Source of the DNA: Algiphilus sp965216485
GTDB lineage: Bacteria > Pseudomonadota > Gammaproteobacteria > Nevskiales > Nevskiaceae
Length of the DNA: 64,000 nt
Direction of reading: 5' to 3'
Assembly (NCBI RefSeq): GCF_965216485.1
Contig: NZ_OZ244162.1
Span: forward strand, 1,178,001 to 1,242,000
Below are positions 43,439 to 53,349 of the stretch, piece after piece (the first letter of the stretch is position 1; each line of letters starts with the position of its first letter). A program made the position numbers and the translations under genes. The notes under the pieces are model-generated. The model worked only from the letters and a program-made list of their open reading frames with translations, ran no database searches and was not told where the DNA came from.

Positions 43439-46400
43439 GGGCGGGAGACGGTCCCTCTGCGTCGGCATGCAGCGTGATCGGAGGCGGCAGCAGCGTGTAC
43501 ATCACCGGCGTGACCAGTCGCCCGATCAGGGTGGAACTGATCAGCCCACCGATGATGACCCAGGCCAGCGGCGAGTACAGCGCAGAGTCCGCCAGCGCCA
43601 GGGCGAGCAGGCCGGCCACGGCGGTGGATGTCGTGAGCAGAATGGGCAGGAAGCGAATCTCGCCGGCTTCGATGACCGCTTCGCGCAACTCTTTGCCCTG
43701 GCGGCGGAGCAGGTTGGTGAAGTCCACCAGCAGGATGGAGTTCTTGATCTCGATGCCGATGAGCGCAATGAATCCAATCATCGCCGTGAAGCTGATCGGA
43801 TTGTTGGTCAGCAGCAATGCCAGCAGCCCGCCCATGATGCCCAGGGGCACCACGCCGGCCACGATCAGCATGCTGCGGAAACTGCCGAATTCCAAGATCA
43901 GCACAGCGAGGATGCCGAAGACCGCGATAAGTATGGCCGTTCCAAGGCCGCCAAAGGCTTCCTGGCGGCTCTCGACCTCGCCCGCAATGTCCAGGGTGTA
44001 GCCGGCGGGCCAGTCGAGAGCACGAATGCGCTCGACGATGTCCCAGGTCAGGGTTTCGGTGTTGTAGCCGGGCTCGGTGAAGGCCGTAACCAGCGCCGCA
44101 CGGCTGCGCTGCTCGCGCTCGATGCGTGCTGGTGAACTCGCCAGTTCGATGCGCGCCAGCTGCTGCAATGGAATCTGGGCGCCCTGGGCATTGGGCACGT
44201 GCAGATCATCCAGGGTGTCGAGCTGGGCGGTGGTCTCCATGGGGCCGCGCACGATGATCGGATAGTCGTCGCCGCGCGCGTTGTACACCGTGCCCGCCGG
44301 CAGCCCGGAGAGGGCAATGCGGGTGGTGGTATCCAGCGTCAATGCATCCACACCGAGCAGGCCGAGGCGCTGCTCGTCCGGGTTCAGCGCCAGATCGAGC
44401 CGGGTTCGTCGCTGCGAGTTCACGATGTCGCGCACGCCCGGGGTGTCGCGCATGATGTCCTCGACCTGCGCCGCCAGCATGCGCAAGGTGTCGAGGTCAC
44501 GGCCCAGCACGCGCAGCGCGATGGGGGCTTCCGTGGGCGGCCCGTTCTCGAATTCGCGCAGGACGATATCGGCGCCGGCAATGTCCTCGAAGCGGTCGCG
44601 CAGGCGCGCGTAGAACAGCGGCGTGCTTTCGCCGTCGAAGCGCTTCAATTGCAGGAATATCTCGGCGTAGTTCGGCGCCACTTCGCGTTGGAAGATGTTG
44701 TAGTAGATCTGCGGGTTGCCACGACCGAGGTTGGCCATGACGTGGTCGACCTCTTCCTGTTCGAGCAGGATGGTCTCGATCTCGCGCAGCACCCGATCGG
44801 TGGCCTCGCGATTGCTGCCGTCCGGCAGGCTGATCTGGACCAGTGCCTGCGGCGTATCCGCCTTCGGGAACATGGCCAGTCCGACCGCAGGCGGCACCAG
44901 CGCGACGGTGGCCAGTACCGCCACCAGACTGAGGCCCAGTGTCAGCCAGCGAAAGCGCAGTGCCCCCTTGAGCAGCGGCCGATAGACACCGTGGATGAAG
45001 CGCATGACGGTGCGCAGGATGATGTTGCCTTCGCTGTCCGCGGTACGCGGCAGCGTACGGCTGGCAAGAAAGGGAATGATGGTGAGCGCGACGATGAGCG
45101 ATGCCGTTACGGTGAAGGTCACCGCCAGCGGCAGGCCGCGGATGAAGTTGCCGGATTCGCCGGGCAGGGCCAGCAGGGGAAGGAAGGCGAACAGCAGAGT
45201 GGCCGTGCTGCCCAGCACCGCCAGCGTGATCTGCCGCGTGGCCAGCAGCGCCGCTTCGGCGCGGTCATGGCCCAGGCGCAGATAGCGGGCGATGTTTTCG
45301 GTGACCACGATGGAGTCGTCCACCAGCAGTCCGAGCGCCACCACGAAGCCGGCGATGGAGAGCTGGTTCAGCGTGTAGCCGGTGAAGTACAGCGCGGACA
45401 GCCCCATCGCCAGCGACAGCGGAATCGACACCATGACCAGGCCGGCCGAACGCAGGCCGAGTGGCAGCAGCGTGAAGGAGACGGCGATCAAGGCAATCAG
45501 GAAGTCCTTGGTCAGACGGCCAATACGCGCCGCCACATTGCGCGACTGATCGAAGGCGCGAACCAGCTCGACGTCGCCCGGCAGTTCGGCCTCGAAGGCG
45601 TCCAAGGCGTCCCAGATCAGGGCACGGGTATCGATGGCGCTACGCCGTTCGCGCTGGTTGGCCACTACGTACACGGCACGCTCGCCGTCCAGCCGGGCGG
45701 TGTGCCGCTCGGGGCCGAAGTCCCAGCGCACCTCCGCCACATCGCCCACGCGCACCATGCGGTTGCCGTCGGAGACGATGACGGTATTGCGGAGTTCCTC
45801 CAGGCTTTCGATGTCGCCACTGCTGCGCAGGTTGAGGCGACGCTCGCCGGCATCGACCGAGCCGCCCGGCACATTGCGCGCGCGGCCGGCCACCGCCTGA
45901 TGCACCTGCAAAGCAGCAATGCCGGTCTCGGCCAGGCGCGCGAAGTCCAGCTCCACGCGCAGTTCGCGCTCGGGCAGACCCTGGATCTCCACGTCCTTGA
46001 TGGCGTCGATGCTTTCCAGACGGTCCTTCAAGTCCTCGGCGCTGTTCTCCAGGGTCGCCCAGGTCGCCGTTTCCGAGACCAGACCGAGCTGCACGATGTT
46101 CACCAGGCCCGGATTGATGCGCTCGACCTCCACCCGCGCCACGCCTTCGGGGAAATCCGGGCGCAGCAGGTCGATCTCGCGGTTGATGGCATCGAAGGTG
46201 CGATCGGTATCGACGCCGACGAAGAATTCGGCGCGTACGGTGCCCAATGAGTCGTCGGCGGTACCGGCGATGACCTTGACGTCATCGACCGCCTTGAGGG
46301 CGTCCTCGATGGGCTCCACCAGCTGGCGTTCCACTTCCAGCGCGTCGGCACCGGGGTAGACCGCAATGACGCGGTAGGCCGAAATGTCGAAGACAGGATC

Positions 46401-46508
46401 CTCGGTGCGCGGGATCTGCTGCCAACTGGTGACGCCGATCGCGCTGAGCAGCGCGAAGGCCACCAGCATGAAGGCGGGATTGCGGACGGAAAATTCGGTC
46501 AGGCGCAT
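43431..46508 (-). CDS. RND efflux transporter, inner-membrane pump
   Basis: The 1025-residue protein has the RND pattern of twelve helices with two large periplasmic loops. It starts MRLTEFSVRNPAFMLVAFALLSAIG and carries the proton-relay Asp pair in VALGLLVDDSIVVTENIARY (TM4). The absence of metal-sensor features and the IPRTEDPVFDISAYRVIAVYPGADALEVERQLVEPIE opening favour the HAE-1/hydrophobe type over CzcA. With the adaptor and outer-membrane channel encoded upstream it forms a tripartite exporter. Substrate unknown. Confidence 0.93.
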   Translation of the reverse strand: MRLTEFSVRNPAFMLVAFALLSAIGVTSWQQIPRTEDPVFDISAYRVIAVYPGADALEVERQLVEPIEDALKAVDDVKVIAGTADDSLGTVRAEFFVGVDTDRTFDAINREIDLLRPDFPEGVARVEVERINPGLVNIVQLGLVSETATWATLENSAEDLKDRLESIDAIKDVEIQGLPERELRVELDFARLAETGIAALQVHQAVAGRARNVPGGSVDAGERRLNLRSSGDIESLEELRNTVIVSDGNRMVRVGDVAEVRWDFGPERHTARLDGERAVYVVANQRERRSAIDTRALIWDALDAFEAELPGDVELVRAFDQSRNVAARIGRLTKDFLIALIAVSFTLLPLGLRSAGLVMVSIPLSLAMGLSALYFTGYTLNQLSIAGFVVALGLLVDDSIVVTENIARYLRLGHDRAEAALLATRQITLAVLGSTATLLFAFLPLLALPGESGNFIRGLPLAVTFTVTASLIVALTIIPFLASRTLPRTADSEGNIILRTVMRFIHGVYRPLLKGALRFRWLTLGLSLVAVLATVALVPPAVGLAMFPKADTPQALVQISLPDGSNREATDRVLREIETILLEQEEVDHVMANLGRGNPQIYYNIFQREVAPNYAEIFLQLKRFDGESTPLFYARLRDRFEDIAGADIVLREFENGPPTEAPIALRVLGRDLDTLRMLAAQVEDIMRDTPGVRDIVNSQRRTRLDLALNPDEQRLGLLGVDALTLDTTTRIALSGLPAGTVYNARGDDYPIIVRGPMETTAQLDTLDDLHVPNAQGAQIPLQQLARIELASSPARIEREQRSRAALVTAFTEPGYNTETLTWDIVERIRALDWPAGYTLDIAGEVESRQEAFGGLGTAILIAVFGILAVLILEFGSFRSMLIVAGVVPLGIMGGLLALLLTNNPISFTAMIGFIALIGIEIKNSILLVDFTNLLRRQGKELREAVIEAGEIRFLPILLTTSTAVAGLLALALADSALYSPLAWVIIGGLISSTLIGRLVTPVMYTLLPPPITLHADAEGPSPAHV

Positions 46509-46519
46509 GGGGACGTGCT

Positions 46520-47590
46520 CTAGTCGAGCAGGCGAACGGCTTCGCCGTCACGCAGGAAACCAGCCCCGGCGGTGACGATGCGGGCATCCTCCGGCAGTGG
46601 GTCCTCCAGGACCGCGCGGCCGTCGCCAAACCAACGCACGCGCACCGTTTGCGCCATGACACGCTGCGCATCGTCGCTTAGCCGGAAGATAAGCGCGCCT
46701 TGGCTGCGTTTTTCGACCAATGCGGCGAGCGGGATGCTGCTGTGGGTGTCATCGCGTTCCACCGTGCGAATGCGGGCGCTTGCCAGCAATCCACTGGCGA
46801 GCTGTGGTGCCTGCTCCGCGTCCAGCGCGATGTCAATATCGAAGGTGCCGGTGCGCGGGTCGGCCTGACGGCCAATCTCGGACACCGCGCCGGACAGGGT
46901 GATGTCGGGATAGGCGGACAGGGTGACATGGGCGCTGTCGCCCACGCCCACGCGCAAGGCCTCGCGGTCGGGCAGGGAGGCTGCGAGCACGAAGCCGCCG
47001 CCGACATTGCCCACGGCCAGCACGGGTTGTCCGCCGGCGACGGTTTCGTTGTCTTCCACCAGGCGGCGCAGCACGACGCCATCGGCCGGGGCGCGAATCA
47101 CGGCGTGGCGCTGATTGAAGCGGGCACTGCGCAGCTGCGCCCGAGCGACTTCATAGGCCGTTTCCAGGTCGTCCAGCTGCTGCTGGGTGATGACGCTCTC
47201 CGCGCGCAGGCGACGCCCGCGCTCCAGGTCGCGCAAGGCCTTGTCGGCTGCGGCCTCGGCTTGTTCCACAGCAGCGTCGACTTCGGTCGTGTCGAGACGG
47301 GCCAGCAGCTGCCCCTGCGTGACGCGGTCGCCGGCACGCACGGCCACCTTTTCGACGATGCCCGGCACGCGGAAGGCAAGGCGCTGTTCATCGCGCAGTT
47401 CCAGGCGACCGGTCACGCGAATGTCCGGGAAGGCCGGAGCGGGTTCCGGTTGCACGGCGCGGACGGCACGCGGCGGGGGCGGCTCTGCCTGAGCGCTTTC
47501 TTCCTGCGCGCAGGCGCCCAGCAGCAGCGTCAGGCCCAACAGGCCCGCGGCCCAGGCCGGGATGAGGATTGCGGAGCTATGGCGTGGCAT
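46520..47590 (-). CDS. RND efflux periplasmic adaptor (membrane fusion lipoprotein)
   Basis: The 356-residue precursor has lipobox LLLGAC, so it is anchored in the inner membrane. It then has a beta-barrel/lipoyl layout (VPGIVEKVAVRAGDRVTQGQLLARLD), a helical hairpin (about 95-150) and ADGVVLRRLVEDNETVAGGQPVLAV. It bridges pump and channel. Its ATG at 47590 overlaps the end of the channel gene by 14 bases, implying coupling. Confidence 0.92.
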   Translation of the reverse strand: MPRHSSAILIPAWAAGLLGLTLLLGACAQEESAQAEPPPPRAVRAVQPEPAPAFPDIRVTGRLELRDEQRLAFRVPGIVEKVAVRAGDRVTQGQLLARLDTTEVDAAVEQAEAAADKALRDLERGRRLRAESVITQQQLDDLETAYEVARAQLRSARFNQRHAVIRAPADGVVLRRLVEDNETVAGGQPVLAVGNVGGGFVLAASLPDREALRVGVGDSAHVTLSAYPDITLSGAVSEIGRQADPRTGTFDIDIALDAEQAPQLASGLLASARIRTVERDDTHSSIPLAALVEKRSQGALIFRLSDDAQRVMAQTVRVRWFGDGRAVLEDPLPEDARIVTAGAGFLRDGEAVRLLD

Positions 47591-49025
47591 CGGGAGTCTC
47601 GGCGGAGGCAATGGGCAAGGCCGGCAGGGGGTAGCTGGCGCTGACGAATTCGACTTCGGCACGCTGATCCTGCAGGGCGAAACGGGTGATCACGGCATTC
47701 AGCCGGGCCTCGGTGAGGGCGCGCTGGGCGTCGATGAAGGCGACCTGGGACAGGCTGGCCTCGGCGCGCTTGCGCTCGGCGATGGCGAAAGCGGCCTCGG
47801 CAGCTTCCACCCGCGCCCGCGCCGTGTCGACCGCGCGTCGACTGACCTGCAGCGCGTCCCGGGCATGTTCCAGTGCAATGTTTAGCTGGCGCTCCAGGTC
47901 GCGGCGCTCGGCGCGCAGCCGCGCTGCCTCGGCCTGGGCGGCATCGCGCGTATCGCGGCGGACGCCGAAATCGAACAGGTTCCAGCGCATCACCACCGAC
48001 AGCGTGCCGAACTCGCTGTCGTCTTCGATGGCGTAGTTCTCGCCCTGGATGCCGTAGTCGCCCGCCAGCAAGACTTCCGGCAGCAACTGCGCGGCCTCGG
48101 CCTCGGCTTGTGCCCGTGCCGCACGGATGCCGGCATCCAGTTCCCGCAGTTCCGGACGTCCCTGGACGCTGGCCGTGCCATCGCGCACAGGCGCGCCGGA
48201 AGCAGCCGGATCGCCGTCGGCGTAGCGCTGGCCATCCGGCAAGACCAAGGTGTCGGGCGTATTGCGGTCGAGCAGCCGCGCCAGTTGGCGCCGCGCCTGC
48301 CGGGTTTCGGCCCGCGCGGCATCCAGACGCTGTTCCACTGCCAGCATTTCCGCCCGGGCGCGCAGAACGCGGTCCCGGGTGGCGGACCCTTCGCGCTGCA
48401 TGACGCGTGCGATGCGCAGATCCTCCTCCAGCAGGCCGAGGCTGGCTTCGAGAATGCCCTCCGCGGCTTCGGCCTGAGCGGCACCGTAGTAGGCGCGTTT
48501 CACCTCGCGCACGAGCATGCGCGCGGTGGCTTCCAGCCGTGCCTGCGCCGACTCGCTCTGCGCGGCGCGCGCGGCGATGGCCGCCGTCAGTTCAGGTGCG
48601 AACAGCGGTGCCCGCAGGGTCAGCTTGGTTTCCTGCTCCTGCGGACGCAGGAAGGGAATCTCGCGATTCTCGAGATCGGTCGGGAAGGCGGGCTGCTGAC
48701 CCTGCTCCTGCAGCAATTGATTGAGCGTGGCATAGACCGGGTTGAACAGGTCGCCGGTGGGGAATTCGATGACGCGGCCGCCCAGGGCGCGGGTGAAGCG
48801 TGCTTCCACGCCAAGACTGGGCAGGCGCTGTGCGCGCGTGGCGTCGGCGCGCAGACGCTGCGCCAGCAGGCGCTGCATGCTGGCCTCCATCGCCGGATTC
48901 GACATCAACGCTTCGCGAATGTAGCGCTGCAGTTGAGGGTCCTCCGCGGGTGCCGCGAGTGCCTGCGTGCAGAGCACGCAGACAGCCAGCAGCAGCGCAC
49001 ACAAGCGGGCAATTTGGCGCTTCAT
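47577..49025 (-). CDS. TolC-like outer-membrane efflux channel
   Basis: The 482-residue precursor has a signal peptide (KRQIARLCALLLAVCVLCTQALA) and the two long coiled-coil repeats of OEP proteins, with LRPQEQETKLTLRAPLFAPELTAAIAA in the first and VVMRWNLFDFGVRRDTRDAAQAEA in the second. The Ala/Arg-rich helices form the periplasmic tunnel. It starts one base after the tetR stop; the operon order is regulator, channel, adaptor, pump. Confidence 0.92.
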   Translation of the reverse strand: MKRQIARLCALLLAVCVLCTQALAAPAEDPQLQRYIREALMSNPAMEASMQRLLAQRLRADATRAQRLPSLGVEARFTRALGGRVIEFPTGDLFNPVYATLNQLLQEQGQQPAFPTDLENREIPFLRPQEQETKLTLRAPLFAPELTAAIAARAAQSESAQARLEATARMLVREVKRAYYGAAQAEAAEGILEASLGLLEEDLRIARVMQREGSATRDRVLRARAEMLAVEQRLDAARAETRQARRQLARLLDRNTPDTLVLPDGQRYADGDPAASGAPVRDGTASVQGRPELRELDAGIRAARAQAEAEAAQLLPEVLLAGDYGIQGENYAIEDDSEFGTLSVVMRWNLFDFGVRRDTRDAAQAEAARLRAERRDLERQLNIALEHARDALQVSRRAVDTARARVEAAEAAFAIAERKRAEASLSQVAFIDAQRALTEARLNAVITRFALQDQRAEVEFVSASYPLPALPIASAETPDATP

Positions 49026-49026
49026 G

Positions 49027-49668
49027 TCAGGCCTCCACGGAACGGACCGCGAGTTCGAGGGCATCGTCGACAAAGGCATCGATGGCGATGCCTCCGTCCT
49101 GCACGACCGATCCTTTGTGCTGGGCGATCTGCAGGACGCCGTGGGTGAAACCCCACATGGTCATCGCGATCTGCATGGGGTTGTCGATGTCGGCGCGCAG
49201 ACTGCCGTCGCGCATGCCCTGTTCGATGGCGCCGACGGTGACCTCGTGCACGCTGCGGCCCACCGCCAGGGTCTCGGTATGGGCCGTGTCGTCGTCTCCG
49301 GCATCACCGGCTTCCGTGGCCTCGAAGCGCGACAGGGCCTGGAAGTAGGCGGGATAGGAACGCGCGAATTCCATATAGGCCCGTCCGATGGCGAGCAGCT
49401 GATCGCGGCCACGGTCGTGGCGCTGTACCGCTTCCTGGAACAGGGTGCGCAATTGGGTAAGGGCACGGCGACAGATGGCGAGGTGCAGCGCGCGCTTGTC
49501 GCGAAAGTAGACATAGACCAGCGCACGCGAGACCCGGGCACCCAGCGCCACATCATCCATGGTGGCGCTATCGAAGCCGCGTTCGCAAAAGACCCGCTCG
49601 GCGGCGTCGAGAATCTCGTCGTGCCGTCGCTGTTTCTCTTCTTCCCGTCGCTGTTGGCTTGGTTGCAT
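49027..49668 (-). CDS. TetR family repressor of the efflux operon
   Basis: The 213-residue protein has an N-terminal HTH (RHDEILDAAERVFCERGFDSATMDDVALGARVSRALVYVYFRDKRALH). It is the first gene of the RND operon and probably autorepresses through the palindrome just upstream. No ribosome binding site is visible before the ATG and promoter-like sequence abuts it, so translation may be leaderless. Confidence 0.9.
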   Translation of the reverse strand: MQPSQQRREEEKQRRHDEILDAAERVFCERGFDSATMDDVALGARVSRALVYVYFRDKRALHLAICRRALTQLRTLFQEAVQRHDRGRDQLLAIGRAYMEFARSYPAYFQALSRFEATEAGDAGDDDTAHTETLAVGRSVHEVTVGAIEQGMRDGSLRADIDNPMQIAMTMWGFTHGVLQIAQHKGSVVQDGGIAIDAFVDDALELAVRSVEA

Positions 49669-49680
49669 GCATGTAAAGTA

Positions 49681-49697
49681 ATTGACGAATTGTCAAT
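49681..49697. promoter_or_regulatory. Operator-like palindrome before tetR-RND
   Basis: ATTGAC-GAATT-GTCAAT is a perfect inverted repeat, 12 bases upstream of the TetR ATG. It overlaps a TTGACA that could be a -35 box on the minus strand, fitting repression by promoter occlusion. The span is AT-rich relative to its surroundings. Confidence 0.55.
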
Positions 49698-49885
49698 GAG
49701 TCAACGCTTGTCTTGTTTTGGTCCTCGCGCAGGCAGCGCCGTCACCGATGCGGAGCAACAAGGGAGCTTCGTCGTGCGAGTGGCTGCGCCGGTCGGTGCG
49801 GGGCGGGCGCACATCGCTTCGGCTGGCAGGCTGACGTATCATCCGCCGCCATCGGCTTCTTTCTGCATCTGGGTGTAAGCGCTAC

Positions 49886-51082
49886 ATGTCTTCGTCTTCC
49901 AAAGCTTCCTGGTCCGCCGCGCCGTTGAACTGGCCCGCCGTCATCATGTTCGCGTTGACCATCCCGCTGGGATTGATCGTGGCGCCGCTGTACATCCTCT
50001 CCGCCGACCCGAGTCCCTGGCTGTACGCCTGGGCCTTCGGACTGTTCTGGCTGACGGGCATCTCGATCACGGCCGGCTACCACCGCTATTGGGCGCATCG
50101 CAGTTACCGCGCGCGCGGGCCGCTGCGCTGGTTCCTGATGCTCTTTGGCGGCATGGCGCTGCAGAACAGCATCCTGGTATGGGCATCGATGCATCGCGTG
50201 CATCATCGCCATGTCGACGACACCGAATCGGACCCGTACTCCATCAAGCGCGGCTTCTGGTTCGCGCACATGGGCTGGATGCTGCGCGACTATCCGAGCG
50301 GCGACATCGATACCAGCGGCGCGCGGGATCTGGAGGCGGATCCTCTGGTGGCCTTCCAGCACCGCTATTACGTGCCGCTGGCGGTTGGCATGAATCTGCT
50401 GGTTCCGGGGCTGATCGGCGCCCTGCATGGCGACATCATCGGCGGCCTGCTCATTGCCGGCGCCCTCCGCCTGGTGCTGGTGCACCAGATCACCTTCTTC
50501 ATCAACTCGCTGGCGCACTACTGGGGCAAGCGTCCCTTCACGCGCGCCAACACGGCGCGTGACAACGGCTTCATCGCGCTACTGACCTTCGGCGAGGGCT
50601 ATCACAACTTTCACCACCTGTTTCAGTGGGATTACCGCAACGGCATCCGCTGGTGGCAGTTCGACCCCACCAAATGGTTGATCGCGGGTGCGGCCCGTGT
50701 CGGACTGGCGTCGGATCTGAAGCGGGTCCCCGAATTCAAGATCCAGCGTGCCCTGTTGGAGACGCAGCTGGAGCATGCTCAGGCGCGGGCGGACACCGTC
50801 GCGCTTGCCGAGGACACGCGGCTTGCCCACCTGCGCCGACTGCTCGAACAGGAGGCGGATGCGCTGCGCGATACGGTGTCGGCCTGGGCCCGTTGCCAGC
50901 AGCAGCGCATCCAGATGGCGCGCCAGGAGATCTCGCACCGCTGGGAGCGCTCCGAGCTCAGCACGCGCGTGCACGAGCTGGAGTGGAGCCTGGCGACTTC
51001 GCTGCGCGAGCAGCGTCAGCGGGTGGGCGTCGTGGCGCGTCAGTTGGCACGCGCCGCCGCCGGTCACAAGGCCGCCGCCTGA
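49886..51082 (+). CDS. Acyl-CoA (stearoyl-CoA) delta-9 desaturase
   Basis: The 398-residue membrane protein has the three His boxes of acyl-CoA desaturases: HRYWAHR, HRVHHRHVDD and EGYHNFHH, between four transmembrane helices. The last ~110 residues are a charged, probably coiled-coil cytosolic tail, as in DesB-type bacterial enzymes. It introduces a cis-9 double bond into acyl-CoA using O2. It is divergent from the efflux operon. The ATG at 49886 gives the normal SSSSKASWSAAPLNWPA start. Confidence 0.92.
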   Translation: MSSSSKASWSAAPLNWPAVIMFALTIPLGLIVAPLYILSADPSPWLYAWAFGLFWLTGISITAGYHRYWAHRSYRARGPLRWFLMLFGGMALQNSILVWASMHRVHHRHVDDTESDPYSIKRGFWFAHMGWMLRDYPSGDIDTSGARDLEADPLVAFQHRYYVPLAVGMNLLVPGLIGALHGDIIGGLLIAGALRLVLVHQITFFINSLAHYWGKRPFTRANTARDNGFIALLTFGEGYHNFHHLFQWDYRNGIRWWQFDPTKWLIAGAARVGLASDLKRVPEFKIQRALLETQLEHAQARADTVALAEDTRLAHLRRLLEQEADALRDTVSAWARCQQQRIQMARQEISHRWERSELSTRVHELEWSLATSLREQRQRVGVVARQLARAAAGHKAAA

Positions 51083-51284
51083 GCCAGCCCCCGGCAGGGG
51101 CATTGATCTCGCCGCGGGGGCGGCTGCCGATCCTCAGGGAGTCCGTCCGCCGCAAGGCTGGCGCAGGGTATACCGGCGCGCAACGCGCGCGCCGCATTGC
51201 GTCTATTCGGGCTTAGGCGAGGCCATTCCCTGCAAACGCGAGCGGCCGATACCTCGGTTGTTCGCAGCTGCGCGCAGCGCAGGC

Positions 51285-52262
51285 TCAGTTTTTCGCCATC
51301 GATCCGCTGGCTGCTTTGTCGCTGGATGCAAAGCGCTCGCGGTAGAAGGCCTTATAGGCCTCGGCTGTGCGTTCAGGGGCTTCCAGCATCGGTAGATGAC
51401 CAACATCTTCCATGGGTACGAAGCGGGTATCCGGATGGGCACTGGTCCATGCCTTTGCGCCTGAGGGGTGCAGTACCTGATCCTGCATTCCCCAGACCAG
51501 CAGGGTGGGCGTGTCGATCTCGGCTACCCGCGCATTGAGGGGTGCGTCGGCGCGCAGCTGCTGCAGGATGCCGGCGTAATGCTCGTAGCGCGCCACGGTG
51601 CGCTCGGCCAGGGTGTCACGCACAAACCAGGGCACCGTGGGTGGCTCGTGGAAGACTGCTTCCATGGTCCGGTCGTAATCGTCGACCGACTGCGGCAGCA
51701 GTGGGTTGCGGCCTGTTTCCTCATAGGTTTTCCAGATGTCGCTGGTGGTCTCTCCAACCAGCCCGCCGGGTGCCAGCAACCATAGCGAAGCCACCCGTTC
51801 GGGGGCGGCGAGGGCAAGGCGCGCGGCCAGGAAACCGCCCATCGAACTGCCGCCCAGATGCACCGGCCCCTCAAGCTCGAGCGCGTCGAGGAAAGCGAGC
51901 AGGCGGGGGATCTGCGCGTCGGCATCGTAGCGCGCGTCGGCGGGCGCACTGGCTTCGCCGAAACCGGGAAGATCCGGGATGATGAGATGGAAATCGCGAT
52001 TCAGGTAGCGTGCGATGCGGGTGAAGTTGTCCTTGTTGGCGGTGAAGCCATGCAGCAGCACGAGGGTTGGGCCTTCGCCGGTCTCCAGGTAGGGGATGGT
52101 GAAGCCTGCGGCTTCCACGCGGTGCTCTTCCAAGCTGGCCATGCGGCGTTCGAACTGGATGGCGAATTCGGTGGCCGTACGCGGGGCGAAGACCATGACG
52201 GCGATCACCAGCAGCAGCAGGACAGCGCCAGCGTAGTATCCGAAGCGCGTGAGGGAAGGCAT
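51285..52262 (-). CDS. Membrane-anchored alpha/beta hydrolase (lipase/esterase-like)
   Basis: The 325-residue protein has an N-terminal anchor (YYAGAVLLLLVIAVMVF), the oxyanion-hole LVLLHGFTANKDN, the nucleophile elbow GGSSMGG (Ser about 145), an acid in WGMQDQVLHPSG and the terminal His in EDVGHLPMLEAPE. It most resembles the LipH/LipC-type lipases of the pseudomonads. Substrate unproven. It lies beyond the terminator of the tesB unit and so is transcribed separately. Confidence 0.85.
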   Translation of the reverse strand: MPSLTRFGYYAGAVLLLLVIAVMVFAPRTATEFAIQFERRMASLEEHRVEAAGFTIPYLETGEGPTLVLLHGFTANKDNFTRIARYLNRDFHLIIPDLPGFGEASAPADARYDADAQIPRLLAFLDALELEGPVHLGGSSMGGFLAARLALAAPERVASLWLLAPGGLVGETTSDIWKTYEETGRNPLLPQSVDDYDRTMEAVFHEPPTVPWFVRDTLAERTVARYEHYAGILQQLRADAPLNARVAEIDTPTLLVWGMQDQVLHPSGAKAWTSAHPDTRFVPMEDVGHLPMLEAPERTAEAYKAFYRERFASSDKAASGSMAKN

Positions 52263-52320
52263 TGCGGGTCCTTAGGGTCGAAAACGCCAAGGATAGCGTG
52301 CGAGCGGCCTGCACCAAGCG

Positions 52321-52354
52321 CAAAAAACGAACGCCCCGGAGGGTGGGGCGTTCG
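52321..52354 (-). terminator. tesB: Terminator after tesB
   Basis: CGAACGCCCC and GGGGCGTTCG form a ten-pair stem with a seven-base loop. On the minus strand six T residues follow. It lies 114 bases beyond the tesB stop. Confidence 0.85.
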
Positions 52355-52467
52355 CGAGTCGCAGCACACGCCGGCGAGGGAGGAGGGAGAACTGCGCCGG
52401 CACGTGCAATGTGCCTCAGGCCATTGCGTCCGGCGCGTCGGCGTCGATGAGCGGCGGCGCGAAGCCG

Positions 52468-53349
52468 CTAACCGGTCCCAGCACCGACATCGCGCATCAG
52501 GCTCTCCTGGACCACGCTGGCCACGAGTTCACCGGTGTGCGAGAAGATCTCGCCGCGCGACAGGCCTCGGCTCGCCTGGCTGGTGGGCGAATCCATGCTG
52601 TACAGCAGCCATTCGTCGGCACGTAGGTCGCGATGGAACCAGATGGCGTGGTCAATGGAGGCCACCACCATGTTGGGCGACAAGTAGCTCTGGCCGTGTG
52701 GCAGGAGCGCCGTGGACAGGAGATTGAAGTCCGAGGCGTAGGCCAGCACGCAGCGATGCAGCAGAGGGTCGTCCGGCAGCTGGTCCGCCGCACGGAACCA
52801 GATGTGCTGCTCGGCTTCGCGCGGTTCGGGCGCGAAGACATCCATCGGTTCCACCGGGCGGAACTCGATGGCCAACTGCCTCAGCACCGCCCGGCGCAGG
52901 CGCTCCGGGACCTCCGGATGGGCGTCCAGCCATCGATTGCGCAGCGTGTCCTGACTCTCCAGCGACTCGGGATGCGGCACATTCGGCATGGTCTTCTGGT
53001 GTTCCGAGCCCTGCTCCGGGCGCTGGAAGCTGGCAATCAGGGACAGGATGGGCTGCCCGTTCTGAATGGCCTGTACCCGCCGCGCCGAGAAGGTGCGCCC
53101 GTCCCGTACCCGGTCGACGTCGTAGACGATCGACTGGCTCATGTCGCCGGGACGCAGGAAATAGGCGTGCAGGGAGTGTGGGCTGGCATCTTCCACCGTG
53201 CGCGAGCCGGCCATCAAGGCCTGGCCGATGACCTGTCCACCAAATACGCTCTTGCCGCCAAGGTCGCGTGACTCGCCGCGAAAGATATTGACCTCGAGCT
53301 GCTCCAGATCGAGAAGGGAAACCAGGTCCGCCAGTGCCTTGTTGGTCAT
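52468..53349 (-). CDS. tesB: Acyl-CoA thioesterase II
   Basis: The 293-residue protein is a double hot-dog enzyme: GESRDLGGKSVFGGQVIGQALMAG and HSLHAYFLRPGD in the first half; LAYASDFNLLSTALLPHG (catalytic Asp) and ASIDHAIWFHRDLRADEWLLY in the second; and the late Gln in VVQESLMRD. It hydrolyses medium- and long-chain acyl-CoA. Its ATG overlaps the stop of the preceding small membrane protein gene (ATGA). Confidence 0.95.
   Translation of the reverse strand: MTNKALADLVSLLDLEQLEVNIFRGESRDLGGKSVFGGQVIGQALMAGSRTVEDASPHSLHAYFLRPGDMSQSIVYDVDRVRDGRTFSARRVQAIQNGQPILSLIASFQRPEQGSEHQKTMPNVPHPESLESQDTLRNRWLDAHPEVPERLRRAVLRQLAIEFRPVEPMDVFAPEPREAEQHIWFRAADQLPDDPLLHRCVLAYASDFNLLSTALLPHGQSYLSPNMVVASIDHAIWFHRDLRADEWLLYSMDSPTSQASRGLSRGEIFSHTGELVASVVQESLMRDVGAGTG

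Noticed and set aside
44199..46250. 683-residue open frame antisense to the RND pump gene
   Set aside because: Low-complexity His/Gln/Gly-rich product typical of reverse frames; the pump gene on the other strand accounts for the conservation.
49886..51082. Charged C-terminal extension of the desaturase as an unusual fusion
   Set aside because: A helical cytosolic tail of this size is common in DesB-type bacterial acyl-CoA desaturases.
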